A DNA stretch of 64,000 nt from Hirundichthys speculiger (Eukaryota; Chordata; Actinopteri; Beloniformes; Exocoetidae), in the NCBI GenBank assembly GCA_018398805.1, contig JAGFBZ010000851.1:556501-620500 (forward strand). Reading direction: 5' to 3'. Every line of letters begins with the position of its first letter. The first letter of the stretch is position 1. Shown piece after piece: positions 35,444-64,000 of the stretch. Both the position numbers and the translations under genes were made by a program. The notes under the pieces were generated by a model. It was not told the DNA's origin and ran no database searches. It saw nothing but the letters and a program-made list of their open reading frames with translations.

Positions 35444-37438
35444 AGAGATTGCAGTTCCTCTACCGACACCTAGAGGCTGTAGGTTCTCTACCGACCACTA
35501 GAGACTGCAGTTCCTCTACTGACCACCAGAGGCTGCAGTTCCTCTACCGACCACTAGAGGCTGCAGTTCCTCTACCAACACCTAGAGGCTGTAGTTCCTC
35601 TACCGACCACTAGAGGCTGCAGTTCCTCTACCGACCACTAGAGACTGCAGTTCCTCTACCGACCACCAGAGGCTGCAGTTCCTCTACCGACCACTAGAGG
35701 CTGCAGTTCCTCTACTGACCACTAGAGGCTGCAGTTCCTCTACCGACCACCAAAGGCTGCAGTTCCTCTACTGACCACCAGAGGCTGCAGTTCCTCTACC
35801 GACCACTAGAGGCTGTAGTTCCTCTACCGACCACTAGAGGCTGCAGTTCCTCTACCGACCACCAGAGGCTGTAGTTCCTCTACCGACCACTAGAGGCTGC
35901 AGTTCCTCTACCGACCACCAGAGGCTGTAGTTCCTCTACCGACCACTAGAGGCTGCAGTTCCTCTACTGACCACCAGAGGCTGCAGTTCCTCTACCGACC
36001 ACCAGAGGCTGTAGTTCCTCTACCGACCACTAGAGGCTGCAGTTCCTCTACCGACCACCAGAGGCTGCAGTTCCTCTACTGACCACTAGAGGCTGCAGTT
36101 CCTCTACCGACCACCAGAGGCTGCAGTTCCTCTACCGACCACCAGAGGCTGCAGTTCCTCTACTGACTACTAGAGGCTGCAGTTCCTCTACTGACCACTA
36201 GAGGCTGCAGTTCCTCTACCGACCACCAGAGGCTGCAGTTCCTCTACTGACCACTAGAGGCTGCAGTTCCTCTACCGACCACCAGAGGCTGCAGTTCCTC
36301 TACCGACCACCAGAGGCTGCAGTTCCTCTACTGACTACTAGAGGCTGCAGTTCCTCTACTGACCACTAGAGGCTGCAGTTCCTCTACCAACCACCAGAGG
36401 CTGCAGTTCCTCTACCGACTACCAGAGGCTGCAGTTTCTCTACTGACTACTAGAGGCTGCAGTTCCTCTACTGACCACTAGAGACTGCAGTTCCTCTACC
36501 GACCACCAGAGGCTGCAGTTCCTCTACTGACCACCAGAGGCTGCAGTTCCTCTACCGACCACTAGAGACTGCAGTATCTCTACCGACCACCATAGGCTGC
36601 AGTTCCTCTACTGACCACCAGAGGCTGCAGTTCCTCTACCGACCATAGAGGCTGCAGTTCCTCTACTGACTACTAGAGGCTGCAGTTCCTCTACTGACCA
36701 CTAGAGACTGCAGTTCCTCTACCGACCACCAGAGGCTGCAGTTCCTCTACCGACCACTAGAGGCTGCAGTTCCTCTACTGACTACTAGAGGCTGCAGTTC
36801 CTCTACTGACCACTAGAGACTGCAGTTCCTCTACCGACCACCAGAAGCTGCAGTTCCTCTACTGACCACTAGAGACTGCAGTTCCTCTACCTACCACCAG
36901 AGGCTGCAGTTCCTCTACCGAACATAGAGGCTGCAGTTCCTCTACTGACTACAAGAGGCTGCAGTTCCTCTACTGACCACTAGAGACTGCAGTTCCTCTA
37001 CCGACCACCAGAGGCTGCAGTTCCTCTACCGACCATAGAGGCTGCAGTTCCTCTACTGACTACTAGAGGCTGCAGTTCCTCTACTGACCACTAGAGACTG
37101 CAGTTCCTCTACCGACCACCAGAGGCTGCAGTTCCTCTACCGACCATAGAGGCTGCAGTTCCTCTACTGACTACTAGAGGCTGCAGTTCCTCTACTGACC
37201 ACTAGAGACTGCATTTCCTCTACCGACCACCAGAGGCTGCAGTTCCTCTACCGACCATAGAGGCTGCAGTTCCTCTACTGACCACTAGAGACTGCAGTTC
37301 CTCTGCCGACCACCAGAGGCTGCAGTTCCTCTACCGACCACCAGAGGCTGCAGTTCCTCTACTGACTACTAGAGGCTGCAGTTCCTCTACTGACCACTAG
37401 AGACTGCAGTTCCTCTACCGACCACAAGAGGCTGCAGG
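35444..37438 (-). repeat. 28-bp minisatellite, array 2 (about 71 copies), inverted relative to array 1
   Basis: Units CAGTTCCTCTACCGACCA plus CTAGAGGCTG are the reverse complement of the 7025-7972 unit. Higher-order variants (CCACCAGAG, CTACTAGAG, a 26-27 bp CCATAGAG) recur in blocks after about 36600, suggesting local amplification. CCTCTA/TAGAGG in each unit can pair. Confidence 0.97.
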
Positions 37439-37615
37439 TTTTTTACTGATCACTGGGCTCTGGCTCTGACAGTAAGTCAATCTCTTGACTGCCAACTCAC
37501 ATCCTGGTCCAAAAATAGTTTTGGTCTTAAAAGATAGTTTCACATCCATGACAACTGTTCATGGGGAACATTTTTTGTGTAATTTATTTGTTGAAAATTA
37601 AGTAAAACCACAAAT

Positions 37616-37912
37616 CTATGCATAATTAGGGGCATGGATTTTTAAATTTGCTGTTAACTGTAATAACAGATCGCTGCGACCAGTTTTGTGTTGGCCTGGA
37701 AGGATTCTTGAATGAATCATCCTCATCATCTTTCTCCAGATATCTTCTTCATCCCTCCTCTGTTCATGTCCAAACCATCTCAGTCTGGTCTCTCTGACCT
37801 TCTCTGTCCTATGTCCAACATCTTCTGTCCCCCTGATGTTCTCAGTCCTGATCCGCTCCATCCTGGTTCCTCGCAAAGAGAACCTCAACATTTGAACCTC
37901 TGCTACCTCCAA
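37616..37912 (-). pseudogene. RTE-like LINE C-terminal fragment
   Basis: The minus-strand frame EVAEVQMLRFSLRGTRMERI then RLRWFGHEQRRDEEDI matches the C-terminal region after the reverse transcriptase in RTE-type LINEs (MLRxxxGVTRxDRIRN, LRWxGHVxRR). Only this end survives. Confidence 0.7.
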
Positions 37913-38372
37913 CTCTGCCTCCTGTCCCTCTCTTGTACATTTTTACCTTTCATTTTTTATATTATGCCATATCATATCATATTTCCCACAAAAATGTCTT
38001 TACATGCTCTGATATAACTGGTGAGAATTATTCATTATCAGTGAAAATGAACCTGAGTAAGTCTGTGCTTTCTTTAAGTTTTATTTCCTAATTTCTCTTC
38101 CTTCACTGATCTCTTATTTTAAATAACTGAAGGAACTTTGCTGTTGATGTTCATCTGTTTACGGCATCTTTATCCAAAATAACAGCCACAGAAATACCGT
38201 CTGAATCACGCGTTTTCCTAAAGGTCACAGCAAATCAAACGTCTTTACATGTTATTGATTGGCAATCAGAACAATGAAGAATCAAGAAAATAAATTATTT
38301 TCTGAACTATGTCGCCACCTAGAGCTGCAGCTTGAAGCGCACTTCTCCCATGGTGCTCCGCGCTGTTGAAAC

Positions 38373-38460
38373 CACGTGCCCATTCGGACCAATTGTGTCG
38401 TTTGTTTGCCCGTCAGCCTCTTCGCTATTGGTTGAGTAAAATTTAAAAGTACAGTTTAAA
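38373..38460 (+). promoter_or_regulatory. kif11 promoter: two CCAAT boxes, E-box, CHR-like motifs
   Basis: Within 390 bp upstream of the kif11 ATG there is CACGTG (38373-38378), CCAAT (38389-38393), inverted CCAAT as ATTGG (38427-38431) and TTTAAA twice (38442-38447, 38455-38460). NF-Y CCAAT boxes spaced 30-40 bp with a downstream CHR (TTTGAA/TTTAAA) are the hallmark of G2/M genes controlled by DREAM/MuvB. This fits a mitotic kinesin. No TATA box. Confidence 0.55.
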
Positions 38461-38758
38461 AAAAGTTTCTGTTGGAGGTTTAGAGCGCCACAGTCGTCTG
38501 TTCTGGGAGTTTACTCTGCTGTCCGAGGAGCTTTTACACCTTTAAACATTTATAAAGCGGTGGGACCATCAACGGATACTGTTTAGCGTGAGGAGGAGAA
38601 GTGTTGACCGTTATCCGGTAGGTCGTTATGGACTAAAACCCGAGCAGTTGGCAGTTCTGGTTCTCCTGTTGCGGTTTCTGAGTTTGGGCTAGAGACCGTT
38701 TTGGACCCGGTTCTGATTGTAGCTGTTTCGGTTTCGGCAGGCTCGTTTCTCTGCAGTC

Positions 38759-61280
<22,522 letters not shown>

Positions 61281-61372
61281 ACCTGCTTCTATATTTAAAT
61301 GTTATTGCAGTCTCACTTTCTTATCTTTGTCTTTGTTTAGTAAGTATCCCAACATTTCTACGTTGCTTGTAA

Positions 61373-61378
61373 AATAAA
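61373..61378 (+). terminator. kif11 poly(A) signal
   Basis: AATAAA 93 bp after the kif11 stop codon, in AT-rich sequence; gives a short 3' UTR of roughly 110 bp. Confidence 0.7.
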
Positions 61379-61489
61379 GAGATTTTATGCTTGTTTTATA
61401 CTTTCACTGGTTTGTCAGTGAGTGAAATAAAGTGAAGAGTTGACAGTAAAAGTGTCCAGGATGAAGTGAAGCTGTCAGAAAGGCGGCGA

Positions 61490-61605
61490 CAGTCGTGTGT
61501 TCCCGCTGAGCCGGACCACTGGGGTTTAGGTCCGTCCTGAACGGGAACCAGACAGGGATCAAACCTGTGACGGCGTCTCAGTAGAACCACTGCACCACAG
61601 AACAG
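61490..61605 (-). mobile_element. Probable tRNA-derived SINE fragment
   Basis: On the minus strand GTGGTGCAGTGGTTCTACTG (A-box region, about 61580-61599) is followed by GGTTTGATCCC (B-box, 61555-61565), as in teleost tRNA-SINEs. Ends not defined. Confidence 0.45.
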
Positions 61606-62159
61606 TTTCCAGCTCTGTGCTCGTGATTGGTCCGTCAGTGTTCAGTCCTCCTCTACAGTTGTTGCATCAATCCCCGTAGTGTTTTCTGCTGTTTGTAACC
61701 TTTTGATTTTACTTTTCTGCTCCGTTATTTCTGACTTTTATTCCATAGCTGCTCGGCCGTCTGAACAGACATCCTTTCTGCAAACGTTTTTAAAGCATTT
61801 ACTTGTTCTTCCACGCACCATGAAGCTCCTTTTCCAAGGATGAGGAGGTTAGACTTGGCAGGCAGGAGGTCTGGAGGAAGAGCAGAGAGACTTCTGGGTG
61901 ATGGAGTCAGTGAGGTCATTGATTATCAATCAGGTGTCTCTATTTCAGGACCAAAGCAGCAGATGTTCCTGCTGGTTATTGATCATTTCTCTGAGCATCT
62001 GATTGAAATGGGCTGTTCCAGAAGAACAGTGAACTTTGAAGAAGTTGCTTGGAGATGAGAAAAAGCAGAAAATGAGGCGCTTTAAAATGTTACCGTAACC
62101 AGAAAACCACCACTGGAATGCATGAACAGATTAATAAAGACTCAGCCACTGATCAGCTC
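61606..62159. other. No gene seen
   Basis: Downstream flank of kif11; short open frames only. Confidence 0.4.
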
Positions 62160-62455
62160 CAGGGGCATCAGAGAAGATCTAGTTACCTGAGAGGACTGTA
62201 ATTATTGAACATCTATGTGAAGACAAGATATCAGCTGGAAGCTTCCACAAAGTCTCACTGATGGAAAAAAAAAAGCACATGTTATGAAGAGGTTCCAGTT
62301 CACCAAAGAACACTGACTGAAGAGACATGGAGTAACATCTCTGGACTGATGGAAGCTAGATGGTTCTGGTTGGGTCTAGATGACCCCTGAACACTGAAGA
62401 CAGTGAAGCACGGTGGAGCCAGTATCATGATCTGGGATGGATCAGTCTGGAGACA
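62160..62455 (+). pseudogene. Tc1-like transposase fragment
   Basis: A degenerate transposase reading ends with VKHGGASIMIWDG (about 62403-62441), the conserved KHGGGSIMLWG motif of Tc1 transposases. It is cut by the Harbinger element that follows. Confidence 0.55.
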
Positions 62456-62462
62456 TCAGAGG

Positions 62463-63410
62463 GGTGTACTACGAAGCAAGTTCAACACAGCCAGGCTTTC
62501 TTTGGGTGAGCTGGCTTAACAAACCTGAAACTCGCGATAAGAGATAACTGGTACCGCGAAGGTGGTTATCAACTATGTTTGTTAACCGCGGCTTTCTGCT
62601 TTCTGCTCTGTGCGCGTTCACATAAAAGGGGGCATTTGACGCGTCATTTGACGCCTTTTCTGGATCAAATGGATAGATGGCGGTCCGTATATTTCAGTCA
62701 GGAGGAGCAGGTTTTAATAATGCAGGGCTATGAGGATTTCAAAGAAATCTTTACGGCCAAAAGCAACACTGTAGGTGTGAAATAAGCCAGAGAGGAGTGC
62801 TGGCAAAAAATTTCAGATCGTGTAAATTATATTTATTTCACCACTTAATGCACCTTAATTAATCTCCCTCCCTCTTTTAGAGCGCTTAAACTTTAAACTT
62901 AGTGCAGCAGATTTAAACATTATGTAGGTCTGACTGTCCCATTATGAATGATAAATGAAAATCACTTTAGGTTTTTGCTAAATCTATGTGAAATTAATTT
63001 AGGATTTAATATTATCTGTGATACCAAAATACACTCACCGGCCACTTTAATAGGTACCCTATCACCCTGGGGAATCTTATGAATGAATTATATTAAAACA
63101 TTTCACATGAAATTCCACGTCACACTGATTATCAATATAACGGACTATTAATTTATGTTACCTGTGATTTTGTAAAACGCTTCTTTTATTTGAAGCGTGG
63201 GCAGATGGCCAGGGAATACTACAAACATATTCAGCAGTTCAGTAAGAGCAAGTACAACCTTGTGAATAGCGGCATCTAGTATTCTTGCCCAGATTTTCTG
63301 CATCACCAACTGAATGCATGTAGGTTCCCGCGGCAAAGAAACGCATACCGTTTGCGCTACTGTGAGTGCACGGCTGCGTTTGGTGGCGCTGTCAATATAT
63401 GACTGCGGTC
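62463..63410. mobile_element. Harbinger remnant with Myb-like and HARBI1-like pieces
   Basis: It starts AGGGGTGTACTACGAAGCAA after CAG, like the intron 1 element. On +, MDRWRSVYFSQEEQVLIMQG and YEDFKEIFTAKSNT are the start of the Harbinger Myb-like protein, stopped by TAA at 62783-62785 with homology continuing after it (AREECWQKISDRVN). On -, 63148-63336 encodes VVLALTELLNMFVVFPGHLP, a HARBI1-type segment. A Tc1-like end motif (CACTCACCGGCCACTTTA, 63034-63051) interrupts the middle. The right end is not visible. Confidence 0.75.
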
Positions 63411-63596
63411 AAGCCAGCCGTCTCTCCTTTTTGCGAAGTCAAGCGAGCTGCTCCAACATTTCAAGTGCTCATGTGTTACAGGCTTTACGGTAAATGGACG
63501 GCTGCGGGTGAGAAAGTCAGCGCTAGGAGGCCACAGCGTGTATTAATATCCGGTTTTCAAAATAAAATGTGGGTTATTGAAAGGTGTGTAAGTGTG

Positions 63597-64000
63597 ATCT
63601 TTACCAGTTTTGAATCATTATGACACATGACCTAGAGGCTATTGAAATAAATTGATGATCAGGAATGTTTAAATGGAATAAAAAGAGGTGTATCTCAACC
63701 AGCCAGTGTAGTACTGTGATCCTGCACTAATTTTGAGTCATTAGGTCACATGACCTGGAAGCTATTGAGCTAAAATGCTAATATTTACTGTAAAAAATTA
63801 TTATAAAATCTCAGAAATGTTAAAGTGGAATAAAAAGAGGTGTATCTCAACCAGCCAGGGGAGTACTGTGATCCTGCACTGATTTTGAGTCATTAGGTCA
63901 CATGACCTGGAAGCTATTGAGCTAAAATGCTAATATTTACTGTAAAAGATTATTGTAAAATCTCAGAAATGTTAAAGTGAAATAAAAAGAGGTGTATCTA
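63597..64000. repeat. 152-bp tandem satellite running off the window
   Basis: GGAATAAAAAGAGGTGTATC (or GAAATAAAA...) recurs at 63675, 63827 and 63979, exactly 152 bp apart. A more diverged unit precedes it from about 63597. The array continues past the window edge. Confidence 0.93.

Overview
This is a vertebrate nuclear genome window, almost certainly from a ray-finned (teleost) fish. It has intron-rich genes with GT-AG splicing, three recognisable vertebrate orthologues, and a dense mix of hAT, Tc1/mariner and Harbinger DNA transposons plus L2/CR1/Rex-, RTE- and L1-like LINE remnants, tRNA-derived SINE pieces and minisatellites typical of teleosts. There is no prokaryotic, plasmid or viral gene content. 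The species cannot be named from the sequence alone.

Layout. 1-20 kb holds no convincing host gene; it contains repeats: a truncated composite transposon end, a Tc1-like transposase fossil, a 28-bp minisatellite, an hAT copy, an hAT-in-hAT nest with perfect target duplications, a 30-bp minisatellite, a LINE with clean target-site duplication, and an L1-like 3' fragment. At 20.0-20.8 kb is the single-exon gene ado (cysteamine/N-terminal-cysteine dioxygenase, + strand). At 25.6-27.0 kb is egr2 (Krox20-type three-zinc-finger factor, - strand, two coding exons) with an immediate-early style promoter (TATA-like, CRE, CArG). From 27.1 to 38.4 kb is the intergenic region shared head-to-head by egr2 and kif11. 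It contains two candidate enhancers, a long-TIR element filled with a 20-bp array, and a second, inverted copy of the 28-bp minisatellite. From 38.8 to 61.3 kb is kif11 (mitotic kinesin-5/Eg5, + strand), resolved here into 26 coding exons; its introns are full of transposons, including a three-deep nest in intron 12. From 61.4 kb to the end are SINE, Tc1 and Harbinger remnants and a 152-bp tandem satellite running off the window.

How the genes relate. ado and egr2 are neighbours in human too (10q21), so that pair looks ancestral. kif11 lies elsewhere on 10q in human, so its position here about 11.5 kb from egr2 is a fish-side arrangement. The three genes do not form a pathway: oxygen-sensing thiol oxidation, hindbrain/neural-crest/myelin transcription control, and bipolar spindle assembly.

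Points most worth a second look: (1) 34.1-34.6 kb, a palindromic SOX dimer site next to a SOX-POU composite site; (2) 31.2-31.7 kb, four EGR-type sites including one perfect consensus followed by adjacent Hox/Pbx and Meis/Prep sites; (3) an apparent one-base frameshift in kif11 exon 23; (4) one 28-bp minisatellite family in opposite orientations flanking ado and egr2; (5) an uninterrupted Harbinger Myb/SANT-like gene preserved inside a nested transposon.
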